From: Comamonas sp.
Lineage (GTDB): Bacteria > Pseudomonadota > Gammaproteobacteria > Burkholderiales > Burkholderiaceae_C
Length of the DNA: 64,000 nucleotides
NCBI RefSeq assembly: GCF_009360615.1
Contig: NZ_SPEY01000025.1
Location: forward strand, 1-64,000
Direction of reading: 5' to 3'
Made by a program: the position numbers and the translations under genes. Below the pieces are notes generated by a model, which was not told the origin of the DNA, did not search any database, and saw only the letters and a program-made list of their open reading frames with translations. Below are positions 37,923-46,449 of the stretch, in pieces. The stretch's first letter is position 1. Every line of letters starts with the position of its first letter.

Positions 37923-38335
37923 AGGGTGCTGCGCGCCTTGAAGGCCCAGAACTTGCTCATGACGAACGTGCCGGTGGCCACCAGTACCAGCACGGCGGCC
38001 AGACTCCAGAAGTAATGCCAGTGCAGCCAGTTCAGGGCAACGTAGTACAGCGCCTCGTTGGCGACAAAGGAAAGGCACGCCACGGCGAAGAATTTCGCCA
38101 CCACCGGCCAACCCCTGGCCCGCGCCTCCGAAAAAGTGAGCAGGGCGTGACCGTTGTAGCTGACCGCGAAAGCCACCAGAAACGCCAGCACATTGGCCCC
38201 GAGCGGCGGCAGGCCCAGGAGTGACACCAGCAGACCGACCACCGCCAGGTGCGTGGCAGCGGCCGTGCCGCCGACCAGCACGAACTGGAGCAGCTGTGGC
38301 AGGCGGCGCAGTCTTTGCAGCAGGCCCACGATCAC
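37919..38335 (-). CDS. GtrA family protein, probable lipid-linked sugar flippase
   Basis: A 138-residue integral membrane protein with four transmembrane helices and the GtrA-family signature FVLVGGTAAATHLAVVGLLV near the start, plus NFxxxRxWxF-like FVMSKFWAF at the end. GtrA proteins are believed to flip undecaprenyl-phosphate-linked sugars across the inner membrane. It overlaps both neighbours by ATGA, so it should be made together with the GT2 enzyme and the deacetylase. Confidence 0.85.
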   Translation of the reverse strand: MIVGLLQRLRRLPQLLQFVLVGGTAAATHLAVVGLLVSLLGLPPLGANVLAFLVAFAVSYNGHALLTFSEARARGWPVVAKFFAVACLSFVANEALYYVALNWLHWHYFWSLAAVLVLVATGTFVMSKFWAFKARSTL

Positions 38336-39336
38336 GATGGATCGCGCAGCGGGCTGCGGTCTTCGTCATGGGCCACGAGGTAGATGGGGCGGCGCTTGAC
38401 CTCTTCGTAGATGCGGCCGATGTACTCGCCCAGAATACCGATGGACAGCAACTGCACGCCCGAGAACAGCATGATGCTGGCGGCCAGCGTGGGCCAGCCG
38501 CGCAAAGGGTTGCCGAAGAACAGGGCTTCGGCTGCAATCCACAGGCCATAGGCCAGAGCCACGAGGGAAATTCCGGCGCCCACCATGCTCCAGACGCGAA
38601 GGGGCAGTGTGGTGAAGGAGGTCAGCCCCAGAAGCGCCAGCGATCCCAGGCGGCGCAGATTGAAGCTGGAGTGGCCGGCAGCACGGTCCCTGGGGACAAA
38701 GGGCAGGGCCACGGTCTTGAATCCGACCCAGGCGTACAGGCCCTTCATGAAGCGATTGTTTTCCGGCAAGGCCTTGAGGGCATCGACGACCTTGCGGTCC
38801 ATCCAGCGGAAGTCACCTGCGTTCGGCGGCATCTTCACCGTGCTGCCTGCGTTCATCACACGGTAGAACAGTCGGGTGCCCATGCGTTTGGCGCCACTTT
38901 CAGCACCGCGGTCGGCAATCACGCCATAGACCATCTCGTAACCCGATTGCCACAGCCCGTGCATTTCGGCCAGCATCTCCAGGGGGTGCTGGAAGTCGGC
39001 GTCGATCAGCACCACGGCGTTGCCCCGGGCGTGGTCTATGCCGGCTGACAGTGCGGCTTCCTTGCCGAAGTTGCGCGACAGGGCCAGATAGCGCAGGGGC
39101 AGGTCCTGCGCCAGGCGCAGGCTCAGCGCATGCGTGGCGTCGCGGCTGCCGTCGTTGACCACCACGATCTCGAAATCGGGGGTCAAGGCCTTCACCGTCT
39201 CGGCCAGTGAACGCAGAAACCCCTCGATATTGGCTTGTTCGTTATAGGCCGGCACCACGCAGCTCAGTCGCAGCGGCTGGCGCGGCAACTGGGCGGGCGG
39301 GGCTGCGGGGGCATATTCGGCGTGAAGATCGGTCAT
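38332..39336 (-). CDS. GT2 family glycosyltransferase (ArnC/GtrB/LgmB-like)
   Basis: A 334-residue inner-membrane glycosyltransferase. The GT-A domain starts LRLSCVVPAYNEQANIEGFL and carries VVVNDGSRD and the metal-binding DADFQHP. Two C-terminal membrane helices (about residues 240-310) anchor it, ending IGRIYEEVKRRPIYLV as in ArnC and GtrB. It would transfer a sugar from a nucleotide donor to undecaprenyl phosphate on the cytoplasmic side. It leads the operon with GtrA and the deacetylase. Start at 39336 gives MTDLHAEYAPAAPPAQ; a proline-rich leader precedes the domain. Confidence 0.88.
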   Translation of the reverse strand: MTDLHAEYAPAAPPAQLPRQPLRLSCVVPAYNEQANIEGFLRSLAETVKALTPDFEIVVVNDGSRDATHALSLRLAQDLPLRYLALSRNFGKEAALSAGIDHARGNAVVLIDADFQHPLEMLAEMHGLWQSGYEMVYGVIADRGAESGAKRMGTRLFYRVMNAGSTVKMPPNAGDFRWMDRKVVDALKALPENNRFMKGLYAWVGFKTVALPFVPRDRAAGHSSFNLRRLGSLALLGLTSFTTLPLRVWSMVGAGISLVALAYGLWIAAEALFFGNPLRGWPTLAASIMLFSGVQLLSIGILGEYIGRIYEEVKRRPIYLVAHDEDRSPLRDPS

Positions 39337-39458
39337 GGTGCAGGATTTTCGCGCAAGTCTGTCACTGCTTGCTGGGGCAGTCACGGTTTGCACGACTTCA
39401 AAAAGGCCGTCGTTATACTCACGCCCCTATTGCCCCTGCTTCTTTCATTGATCGTCCG

Positions 39459-40940
39459 ATGACCGCTGTTCAACGCGAATCCCTTGTTCTGGGCGGCCGC
39501 GCCGTTGCCGCCCTGCTCGCCGTCTACGGCGTGGTCTGGCTGGCCATTCACTGGGTGACAGCCCTGGCGGCACCCGGTGACAACGTGGAACAGCTGATCT
39601 GGATTCGTTCGCTGGAGCTGGGCTATTTCAAGCATCCACCGATGCCGACATGGATCATGGCCGCCTCTGCGGCCGTCGTGGGACCGTCCATAGGACTGAC
39701 CTATGTGCTGGGCGGCGTTCTGACCCTGGGCTCTTTGGCGATTTTCTGGAAGCTGCTGTGCGATATGCGGGGCCGGGCCTATGCGACCGTAGGTCTTCTG
39801 GCGGCGCTGAGCATCACCTTCTATTGCGGGCGGCTCTATTACTACAACCACAACGTCGTGATGATGCTGTGGATATCGATGGCCGTCGCGCTGACCTGGC
39901 AGATCACGCAGAAGCCGTCCCTGGCGGGCTGGGCCGGGCTGGGTCTGGTCTCGGGCCTGGGCATGCTCAGCAAATATCAGTATGTGCTGGCGCTGGGGGT
40001 GATCGGTCTGTGGTGGCTGCGCATCGGTGCCTGGAAGAACCCGGTGCATGTCAAAGGGGCTGCGCTGGCTGCCGTGGTCGGCCTGCTGGTGCTGTCTCCC
40101 CACCTGTACTGGCTGACAAGCCATGACTGGATGCCCATGCACTACGCCGAGCGTACGTCCCTGGGCCTGCACCTGGATACGGCCGCGCGCATCAAGATGT
40201 CCTGGACCTTTGCGGTGGACTGGATCTTCAACCGCTGCATGCCGGCGTGGATCGTGCTGGGTGTGGCTCTGTGGTGGGGGCGTCGCAGGGCAGGCAAGAC
40301 TGGAGCGCAGACTGCGCCCGTAAAGGAGCTGCCAGTCGACGCGGACCGGATGCTGCGCGAGTTCTGGCTGCTCTGGGGCCTGGTGCCGCTGCTGGCCATG
40401 CTGGTGCTGTGCCTGTTTACGGGCTCCTATCTGCACCTGCAATGGGGTACGGCCTTCATGTTCCTGTGTGTGCCGGCCGTCATGGAGTGGGCGCGCTCGC
40501 CACGGAGCTGGGGTGCCGCCGGGGACTTGCGTGCCGCCTGGCTGACGTTCGGGATTTTGCAGGCGCTGCTGCTGCTGCAGTTCTGGCTGGCGTCGCCCAT
40601 GGGGCTGTCGGGCTACAAGAGCTCCCATCAGAACCATATCCCCGTGGACAGGATCGTGGCCGGTCTGGCGCCGGCAGCGCATCAGGCACTGGGGGGGCCT
40701 GTCGACATCATCATCGGCCCGCAGGCTCTGGCCGGGCGGATTGCCATGGAGCTGCCCGAGCGTCCGCGCGTCTACGTGGAGCGCAATCTGCAGTACAGCC
40801 CGTGGATTCGCGAGGAAGAGTTGCCGAATGCCCGCATCATCGAGGTGCTGGTGGCCGCAGACCCATTGCCTGAGGGGGTGACGCGTGCCTATGGTGTCTG
40901 GGCCTGGAGGCCGGTGAAGATCGCCAAGGGCGAGCACTGA
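39459..40940 (+). CDS. ArnT-like GT83 glycosyltransferase, probable lipid A sugar transferase (LgmA-like)
   Basis: A 493-residue inner-membrane glycosyltransferase with about twelve hydrophobic segments and a C-terminal periplasmic domain. The first periplasmic loop contains APGDNVEQLIWIRSLELGYF and HPPMPTWIM, equivalent to the catalytic loop of ArnT/PMT-type enzymes that use polyprenyl-phosphate sugar donors. It would transfer the flipped, deacetylated sugar, by analogy glucosamine, to lipid A. It is divergent from the GT2 gene with 122 bp between, so both transcripts likely respond to the same promoter region. ATG 39459 chosen; no strong ribosome-binding site. Confidence 0.83.
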   Translation: MTAVQRESLVLGGRAVAALLAVYGVVWLAIHWVTALAAPGDNVEQLIWIRSLELGYFKHPPMPTWIMAASAAVVGPSIGLTYVLGGVLTLGSLAIFWKLLCDMRGRAYATVGLLAALSITFYCGRLYYYNHNVVMMLWISMAVALTWQITQKPSLAGWAGLGLVSGLGMLSKYQYVLALGVIGLWWLRIGAWKNPVHVKGAALAAVVGLLVLSPHLYWLTSHDWMPMHYAERTSLGLHLDTAARIKMSWTFAVDWIFNRCMPAWIVLGVALWWGRRRAGKTGAQTAPVKELPVDADRMLREFWLLWGLVPLLAMLVLCLFTGSYLHLQWGTAFMFLCVPAVMEWARSPRSWGAAGDLRAAWLTFGILQALLLLQFWLASPMGLSGYKSSHQNHIPVDRIVAGLAPAAHQALGGPVDIIIGPQALAGRIAMELPERPRVYVERNLQYSPWIREEELPNARIIEVLVAADPLPEGVTRAYGVWAWRPVKIAKGEH

Positions 40941-40962
40941 GTGCCGCATGCCGGCAAAGTCA

Positions 40963-40990
40963 AAGGCGGGCATCGCGGCCCGCCTTCTTG
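40963..40990. terminator. hairpin terminator between the ArnT-like gene and flgN
   Basis: Perfect 9-bp stem AAGGCGGGC / GCCCGCCTT with a 6-nt loop lies midway between convergent genes. T-tracts are short on both sides, so intrinsic strength is uncertain. Confidence 0.6.
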
Positions 40991-41015
40991 ATGGAGATGG
41001 CCGAGACGGCCTGAC

Positions 41016-41378
41016 TCAGCTGGCGGCGTGGTAAATGCGTGCACGCCCTGTCTGCGAAGCGCCGCGCAGGCTGCTCTCGTAGGTGCTGTCTTCGGCCGCC
41101 GGCACCAGTGCCTTGGTGCGGCGCTGGTTGAGCACGGAAAGCCGTGCCAGCTGGTCTCGCACCAGTGAGATTTCGCGGTCCAGGTTCTGTGCACGCGCGC
41201 GCAGCGCAGGCGTCCAGTCATCGGCCGAAAAGCGTTTGACGAGCTGGGAAAACGCCACCATGGCGTCACGAAGGCGGGTGCTGGACTGTTCCAGCGCGGA
41301 TGCGTCCGGTGACTGCAGCGATGCCGAAACGGTCTGAATCACCGCATCCAGCGAATCGAGCATTTCCTGCAAGGTCAT
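41016..41378 (-). CDS. flgN: flagellar export chaperone FlgN
   Basis: A 120-residue, helix-rich protein starting MTLQEMLDSLDAVIQTVSASLQ. FlgN chaperones escort the hook-filament junction proteins FlgK and FlgL to the export gate. Sequence similarity in the family is low, so the call depends on size, helical character (LRDAMVAFSQLVKRF) and position immediately downstream of flgM in the flgA-flgM-flgN order typical of many proteobacteria. The last 30 residues are Ser/Arg-rich. Confidence 0.78.
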   Translation of the reverse strand: MTLQEMLDSLDAVIQTVSASLQSPDASALEQSSTRLRDAMVAFSQLVKRFSADDWTPALRARAQNLDREISLVRDQLARLSVLNQRRTKALVPAAEDSTYESSLRGASQTGRARIYHAAS

Positions 41379-41416
41379 CGGTTCAGCCTCTGTTCGGGAG
41401 TTCAGGCTCGGGCGCG

Positions 41417-41731
41417 TCAGCCGCGGGCATGAACCAGGAATTCTTCGGTATTGGCCAGCAGCTTGTCTGCAACGGCCTCGGCATTGACGCGGAAGCTGCC
41501 ATTGGCAATGGCTTCGCGCATGGCCTTGACGCGATCGGCGTCAAAGTCGGTATTGGTGCGGCTTTGGCTGTCCAGGGCGCGGGCCGAGGACGAAAAGGAC
41601 ACGGGCACGCCGGCGGCGCGCTCGGACAAGCCTTTGGTCGATTCTTCGGTGGCAACCGTGGTCGCGGATTTCGGGGTCTGCTTGGCGGCTGCAGCGGTCT
41701 GCTGCAGGTCCGGCTTATTGCCTATCTTCAT
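41417..41731 (-). CDS. flgM: anti-sigma-28 factor FlgM
   Basis: A 104-residue protein. The start MKIGNKPD and the C-terminal helix-rich part with VKAMREAIANGSFRVNAEAVADKLL are the typical FlgM pattern (I-x-x-G-x-Y-x-V-d-x-e-x-v-A-x-x-l). It binds FliA until hook completion, after which it is exported, releasing sigma-28 for late genes. ATG 41731 is chosen to give this family start; an upstream in-frame TTG at 41788 is rejected. A sigma-28-like promoter lies 48-74 bp upstream. Confidence 0.88.
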   Translation of the reverse strand: MKIGNKPDLQQTAAAAKQTPKSATTVATEESTKGLSERAAGVPVSFSSSARALDSQSRTNTDFDADRVKAMREAIANGSFRVNAEAVADKLLANTEEFLVHARG

Positions 41732-41778
41732 GCGGGTTCTCCAATCGCCCTGTATCGGCGTAGGGCGCTGTAGCCTTG

Positions 41779-41805
41779 CTTTCGACAAGGGCGTGTAAAA
41801 CTTGA
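41779..41805 (-). promoter_or_regulatory. sigma-28-like promoter upstream of flgM
   Basis: On the minus strand TCAAGTTT (7 of 8 to TAAAGTTT), an exact 11-nt spacer and GTCGAAAG (5 of 8 to GCCGATAA) occur in the flgA-flgM gap. The spacing and position fit a class 3 flagellar promoter that keeps FlgM produced by FliA itself. Confidence 0.5.
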
Positions 41806-41847
41806 GGAATATTTGGCATGGTTTTTAAAGTGAGCATGCACTCTCTT

Positions 41848-42606
41848 TTATTGAACCAGAACCACGCCGCTGGCATTGACCGTTCCCGTGACGAGGCGAC
41901 CATTATCCATGCGAACCCGTACCTGCTGCCCTTCTCCGGCTGCTGCCATGGCCTTGCCCGAGCCGGCCACGCTGAAGCCGCCACCGTTGATCATCACCTG
42001 CACGGGCGATCCTGCCGTGAACAGGGCCGGCGGGCGCACCATGTTCTGGCGCAGGGCCTGGCCGGATGCCAGCGGGCGGGCTGCGACCATGCCGATGAAG
42101 TCCTGGGCATTGGCGAAGACGGCGGCGCTGTCCTCGGCCCAGTCCACCTCCGCAGGCACTGCGTCTTCCGCGCTCAGCGTCTTGCCGGCGGGAATATTGC
42201 CCTGCGCCACCCAGGCCGGGCCATAGGCGCGCACGGTGATGGGCAGGAACACGTTCCAGGGCACGCTGCCCTGCACGCAGCGCAGGCCCAGCCGGGTGCG
42301 CCCCCAGAGGCGGCTGCCCGCAGGCAGATAGGGTTCGACCTTGGCACAGGCCGCCAGACGCAGGCGTGAGTCCAGCTGGCCCATCTGGACCTCCATGCGC
42401 AAAGCCATGCCGTTGCCGGCTTGCGGCGTCTCGGCCGATGGCTGGTGCAGTGCCGCATCGACAAAGCGCTGGCCGATCTGGCTGAGCTGCGCCGCGCCGT
42501 CCTGGGCCTGAGCGCCAGGTGCCAGCAGCAGCGCACCCAGACCCCATGCCGCAGCCAGGCCTTGAGAGGGGCGAAGGCGCAGAAACAGGGAAAAGCGGCC
42601 AGACAT
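41848..42606 (-). CDS. flgA: flagellar basal-body P-ring formation chaperone FlgA
   Basis: A 252-residue periplasmic chaperone that helps FlgI assemble into the P-ring. A signal peptide (ending LLLAPGAQA, about residue 34) is followed by the N-terminal domain and the SAF domain, whose opening AQGNIPAGKTLSAEDAVPAEVDW and end RMDNGRLVTGTVNASGVVLV are typical. It is divergent from flgB with about 200 bp between. Length is normal for the family. Confidence 0.92.
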   Translation of the reverse strand: MSGRFSLFLRLRPSQGLAAAWGLGALLLAPGAQAQDGAAQLSQIGQRFVDAALHQPSAETPQAGNGMALRMEVQMGQLDSRLRLAACAKVEPYLPAGSRLWGRTRLGLRCVQGSVPWNVFLPITVRAYGPAWVAQGNIPAGKTLSAEDAVPAEVDWAEDSAAVFANAQDFIGMVAARPLASGQALRQNMVRPPALFTAGSPVQVMINGGGFSVAGSGKAMAAAGEGQQVRVRMDNGRLVTGTVNASGVVLVQ

Positions 42607-42808
42607 GCATCAATCCTTTGAAGTATCCGCAGGCACAGGGCTGCAGACGATGGCTGCAAATATAGGCGCGACTCGGCTTGCCCAATGGCTTGAAGTGCCA
42701 GCGCAATACCGCTTTCTTCGCGCTTTAGTTCGCGCTGCCGATTTTGATAATCCTCGCATGCCGCAGTCCGTGGGCTCCGGCGTCCCGAATTCTGAAAGCG
42801 AGGCCGCA

Positions 42809-43222
42809 ATGCTGAACAAAATGACCGAACGTCTGGACTTCCAAAGCGAGGCGCTGCTGCTGCGCGCCGAGCGCCAGCGTGCGATTGCCAGCAATATCGC
42901 CAATGCGGACACCCCTGGCTACGTGGCACGCGACTTCAACTTTCGCGAGGCCTTGCTGGCCGCGACCAGTGGACCCAGGCCTTTGGCCCAGGCCAGCGTC
43001 ACGGCGGCAGGCCACATTCCGCTGCAGGCGCAGATGTCGGACGAGGCGCTCAAGGCCAGGCTCGGTTATTCGGTCAATTCCCAGCCCAGCCTGGACAACA
43101 ACACCGTGGATCTGGATCGCGAGCGCGCCAACTTTGTCGACAACTCCGTGCGCTACGAAGCCACGCTGCGCTTCATCAACGGCCAGGCCAAGACCATGCT
43201 CAGCGCCATTCAAGGCCAGTAA
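42809..43222 (+). CDS. flgB: flagellar proximal rod protein FlgB
   Basis: A 137-residue proximal rod component. The conserved rod/hook N-terminal motif ASNIANADTPGYVARDFNF is at about residues 30-48, and the C-terminal helix RYEATLRFINGQAKTMLSAI is the partner heptad region. ATG 42809 is chosen to give MLNKMTERLDFQ; in-frame codons upstream to 42605 are rejected because they precede the promoter-like GATAAT at 42746. First gene of the long flgBCDEFGHIJKL series. Confidence 0.93.
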   Translation: MLNKMTERLDFQSEALLLRAERQRAIASNIANADTPGYVARDFNFREALLAATSGPRPLAQASVTAAGHIPLQAQMSDEALKARLGYSVNSQPSLDNNTVDLDRERANFVDNSVRYEATLRFINGQAKTMLSAIQGQ

Positions 43223-43238
43223 GCCCAGGAGCTCAACC

Positions 43239-43643
43239 ATGTCCATGTTTTCCATCTTCAATATCTCGGGCAGTGCGGTCAGCGCCCAGTCCCAGCGTCT
43301 GAACGTGGTGGCCTCCAATCTGGCCAACGTCGATGCCGTGGCCGGGCCCGATGGCAGCGTCTACAAGGCGCGCCAGGTCGTGTTCCAGACCGTTCCCATG
43401 GGCCACGACGGCAGCGCAGGCGTCAAGGTCAATGCCATCAGCGAGGACAACACGCCTGGACGCCGCATCCATGATCCCAGCAATCCGCTGGCCGATGGTG
43501 ACGGCTATGTCACCCATTCCAACGTGAGCGCCGTGGACGAGATGGTCAACATGATCTCGGCCTCGCGCTCCTACCAGAACAACGTGGAAGTCATGAACAC
43601 GGCCAAGACGCTGCTGCTCAAGACTCTGCAAATGGGCCAGTAA
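43239..43643 (+). CDS. flgC: flagellar proximal rod protein FlgC
   Basis: A 134-residue proximal rod protein. VVASNLANVDAVAGPDGSVY is the rod-family N-terminal motif, and the C-terminal region VDEMVNMISASRSYQNNVEVMNT is the matching coiled-coil segment. AGGAG lies 7 bp before ATG 43239, 16 bp after flgB. The order and spacing indicate co-translation with flgB and flgD. Confidence 0.95.
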   Translation: MSMFSIFNISGSAVSAQSQRLNVVASNLANVDAVAGPDGSVYKARQVVFQTVPMGHDGSAGVKVNAISEDNTPGRRIHDPSNPLADGDGYVTHSNVSAVDEMVNMISASRSYQNNVEVMNTAKTLLLKTLQMGQ

Positions 43644-43659
43644 GCCCGGGAACACGCAC

Positions 43660-44322
43660 ATGATCTACGGCGCAAACAGCGTGGACGGCACCACGACCAC
43701 CTCCACCAGCAACACCAAGAATGCGGTGACCGATCCCAACGAGGCGCAGGACCGCTTCCTCAAGCTGCTGGTGGCGCAGCTCAACAACCAGGACCCCATG
43801 AATCCCATGGACAACGCGCAGATGACCTCGCAGATGGCGCAGATCAATACCGTGACCGGGATTCAGCAACTGAACCAGACCATGGCTTCCATGTCCAGCC
43901 AGTTCACGGCCATGCAGGTGCTGCAAGGCACTTCCATGATCGGCCGTACCGTGCTGACCGAGGGCAACACCCTGGGCGTGGCGGCCGATGGCACGCATAC
44001 CGCCGCCTTCGATCTGGACAGCCAGGCTGCCAGCGTCAAGATCCAGATCACCACGGCCGGCGGCGAGCTGGTGGACACCATCGATCTCGGTGCCGGTGCT
44101 GCCGGACGCAACTACTTCACCTGGGACGGCAAGGCCAAGTACAGCGGCGATGCTTCGCAACTGCGCTACAGCGTGGTGGCCACCAATGGCACGACCGCCG
44201 TGGCATCGACCCCGTTGGCACAGCATGCCGTGATCGCCACCAGCTCGGCCAACGGTGCGCTGTCTCTGGAGCTCGACAACGGCAGCAGCGTGGCTTATTC
44301 CGGCGTCAAGGCCGTTTACTGA
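43660..44322 (+). CDS. flgD: flagellar hook assembly scaffolding protein FlgD
   Basis: A 220-residue hook-cap protein. The N-terminal DRFLKLLVAQLNNQDPMNPM (about residues 31-50) is the hallmark of FlgD. The C-terminal part carries FlgD Ig-like and tudor-like segments (GRNYFTWDGKAKYSGDASQL). FlgD caps the growing hook so that FlgE subunits polymerise, and leaves when the hook is complete. No strong ribosome-binding site is visible before ATG 43660. Confidence 0.94.
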   Translation: MIYGANSVDGTTTTSTSNTKNAVTDPNEAQDRFLKLLVAQLNNQDPMNPMDNAQMTSQMAQINTVTGIQQLNQTMASMSSQFTAMQVLQGTSMIGRTVLTEGNTLGVAADGTHTAAFDLDSQAASVKIQITTAGGELVDTIDLGAGAAGRNYFTWDGKAKYSGDASQLRYSVVATNGTTAVASTPLAQHAVIATSSANGALSLELDNGSSVAYSGVKAVY

Positions 44323-44336
44323 TTGAGGAACACATC

Positions 44337-45605
44337 ATGGGTTTTCAACAAGGTCTCTCCGGTCTGAACGCGGCCAGCAAGAATCTGGACGTCATCGGCC
44401 ACAACATTGCCAACTCCAACACCACGGGCTTCAAGGCTTCGCGTGCCGACTTTGCCGAAATGATCGCCAGTGCCATCGGCTCGGCCAGCGGCCAGAGCAG
44501 CGGCATCGGTGTCAACGTGGCCTCCGTGTCCCAGCAGTTCCGGCAGGGCTCCATCACTTCGACAGGCAACAACCTGGACATTGCCATCAACGGCAACGGC
44601 TTTTTCGTCGTCAAGCAAAGCGATGGCAGCATCGCCTATACGCGTGCCGGCAACTTCGGTCTGGACAAGGAGGGCAACCTCAAGACCGTGGACAACGACA
44701 ATGTCATGGGCTACGTGGTGGATCCTTCGACCGGCAAGATCCAGTCGGGTGCCACGCCCGTGCCGATGAGCTTTCCCACGGGGCAGCCGATTCCTGCCAA
44801 GCAGACGTCCAAGGTGAATGTGGAGCTGAACCTGGATGCGCGCGCCACGGCGGCCGCCGGCGACGCGACGGCCACGCCGCCGGTTGCCGCCACGCCGCGT
44901 GCCACCTACGGCACCTCGCTCAATGTCTATGACACGCAGGGCACGGCGATTCCCGTCAACCTGTACTTCGAGAAAGACGCCACCGGCAACACCTGGAACA
45001 TCTTCAACTCGCTCGATGCCACGGCCACCCCCATCGGCAAGGCCGTGTTCGATGCCAGCGGCAAGCTCACCAGCGTCACTCCCAATGCGCCAACCACGGG
45101 GTCGGGCTCCACGCTGAACCTGAGCATCAGCGGCGGTTCGGCCAATCCCAACGGACTGCCTGCGTTCGGCGTGGCCTTCGATTTCGGCGGCCTGACCCAG
45201 TTCGGCACCAAGTTTGCCGTCAGCAGCCTCAAGCAGGACGGCTATACCTCGGGGGCACTGACGGGCATCAATGTGGGGCGCGACGGCTCCATCGTGGCTT
45301 CGTATTCCAACGGCGTCACGCGCACCGAAGGCCAGATCGCTCTGGCGGCCTTCACCAATACCCAGGGCCTGGGCTCCATCGGCAACAACAAATGGGTGGC
45401 CACCTCCGATTCGGGTCCTGCGCTCAACGGTTCGGCCCAGACCGGCACCTTCGGCTCGCTGCAGTCCGGCGCTCTGGAGGAGTCCAACGTGGATCTGACC
45501 GCGGAGCTGGTCAACATGATGACGGCTCAGCGCTCCTATCAGGCCAATGCCCAGACCATCAAGACGCAGGACCAGGTGTTCTCCACCCTGGTGAATCTGC
45601 GTTAA
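44337..45605 (+). CDS. flgE: flagellar hook protein FlgE
   Basis: A 422-residue hook subunit. The N-terminal rod/hook motif IGHNIANSNTTGFKASRADF is at about residues 20-39, and the C-terminal heptad region ESNVDLTAELVNMMTAQRSYQ completes the D0 domain. The middle contains FlgE insertion domains rich in Thr/Ala (residues 150-330). GAGGA lies 8 bp before the ATG. Confidence 0.96.
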   Translation: MGFQQGLSGLNAASKNLDVIGHNIANSNTTGFKASRADFAEMIASAIGSASGQSSGIGVNVASVSQQFRQGSITSTGNNLDIAINGNGFFVVKQSDGSIAYTRAGNFGLDKEGNLKTVDNDNVMGYVVDPSTGKIQSGATPVPMSFPTGQPIPAKQTSKVNVELNLDARATAAAGDATATPPVAATPRATYGTSLNVYDTQGTAIPVNLYFEKDATGNTWNIFNSLDATATPIGKAVFDASGKLTSVTPNAPTTGSGSTLNLSISGGSANPNGLPAFGVAFDFGGLTQFGTKFAVSSLKQDGYTSGALTGINVGRDGSIVASYSNGVTRTEGQIALAAFTNTQGLGSIGNNKWVATSDSGPALNGSAQTGTFGSLQSGALEESNVDLTAELVNMMTAQRSYQANAQTIKTQDQVFSTLVNLR

Positions 45606-45610
45606 CGGAT

Positions 45611-45668
45611 AAGCCCCCGAGACGCTTTGCGCTCTCCCGCCCCGAAGGGGAAGCCGCCAAGGCGATTG
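45611..45668. repeat. possible degenerate copy of the GC-rich intergenic repeat
   Basis: The segment between flgE and flgF contains CGCTTTGCGCTCTCCCGCCC and CCGAAGGGGAAGCCGCC, recalling the hairpin arms of the longer copies elsewhere. It interrupts an otherwise tightly packed operon and could end or process the upstream transcript. Confidence 0.4.
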
Positions 45669-45690
45669 ATTTGACAGAAGGAAGGTCAGC

Positions 45691-46431
45691 ATGGACAGAA
45701 TCATTTATACGTCGATGACCGGCGCCAATGCGGCTGCCCAGCGTCAGGCCGTGCTGGCCCACAACCTGGCGAATGCGGGCACGAACGGCTTTCGCGCCGA
45801 GATGTCCGCGTTCCGCTCGGTACCGCTGCAGGGCTCCGGTGCCGGCACGCGTGTGTTTGCGCTGGAAGCTACCTCCGGCTATCAGGAGACTGCAGGTCCA
45901 GCCCAGCGCACTGGCAGGGCGCTGGACGCCATGGCCATGGGCCGCGCCTGGTTTGCCGTGCAGGGGCTCGATGGCCAGGAGGCATACACCCGCAACGGCG
46001 TCTTCGAGATCTCGCCCGAAGGGCAGCTGGTCAACAGCAACGGGCAGGCCGTGCTCTCCGATGGAGGCGCTCCCATCGACATCCCGCCCGAGTCCACGAT
46101 CTCGCTGGGCTCGGACGGCACGCTGACGGCCAAGACGGGCAATCAGCTGCCCGTGGCCGTGGGGCGCATCAAGCTGGTGACCCCGCCCGTCGATGAGCCG
46201 CTGGTGCGCGGCGATGACGGCTTTTTTCGCGCGGCCCAGGGCGATGCGCTGCCCAATGACGAAACGGCACGATTGCTGTCGGGCTCGATCGAGGGCTCGA
46301 ACGTCAACTCCGTCGAAACCATGGTCGGCATGATCGCTGCCTCGCGCCAGTTCGAGCAGCAGATGAAGTTGCTGCAGACCGCTGAAACCAACGATAAATC
46401 CGCCAGCCAGCTGCTGAGCCTGAACGGCTGA
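45691..46431 (+). CDS. flgF: flagellar basal-body rod protein FlgF
   Basis: A 246-residue proximal rod protein starting MDRIIYTSMTGANAAAQRQ, with LAHNLANAGTNGFRAEM as the rod motif at about residues 23-39. The C-terminal segment SIEGSNVNSVETMVGMIAAS is the standard FlgF/FlgG ending. GAAGGAAGG precedes the ATG. It follows flgE after an 85-bp gap containing a repeat-like element. Confidence 0.94.
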   Translation: MDRIIYTSMTGANAAAQRQAVLAHNLANAGTNGFRAEMSAFRSVPLQGSGAGTRVFALEATSGYQETAGPAQRTGRALDAMAMGRAWFAVQGLDGQEAYTRNGVFEISPEGQLVNSNGQAVLSDGGAPIDIPPESTISLGSDGTLTAKTGNQLPVAVGRIKLVTPPVDEPLVRGDDGFFRAAQGDALPNDETARLLSGSIEGSNVNSVETMVGMIAASRQFEQQMKLLQTAETNDKSASQLLSLNG

Positions 46432-46449
46432 TAGCCAAAGGAATACGCC

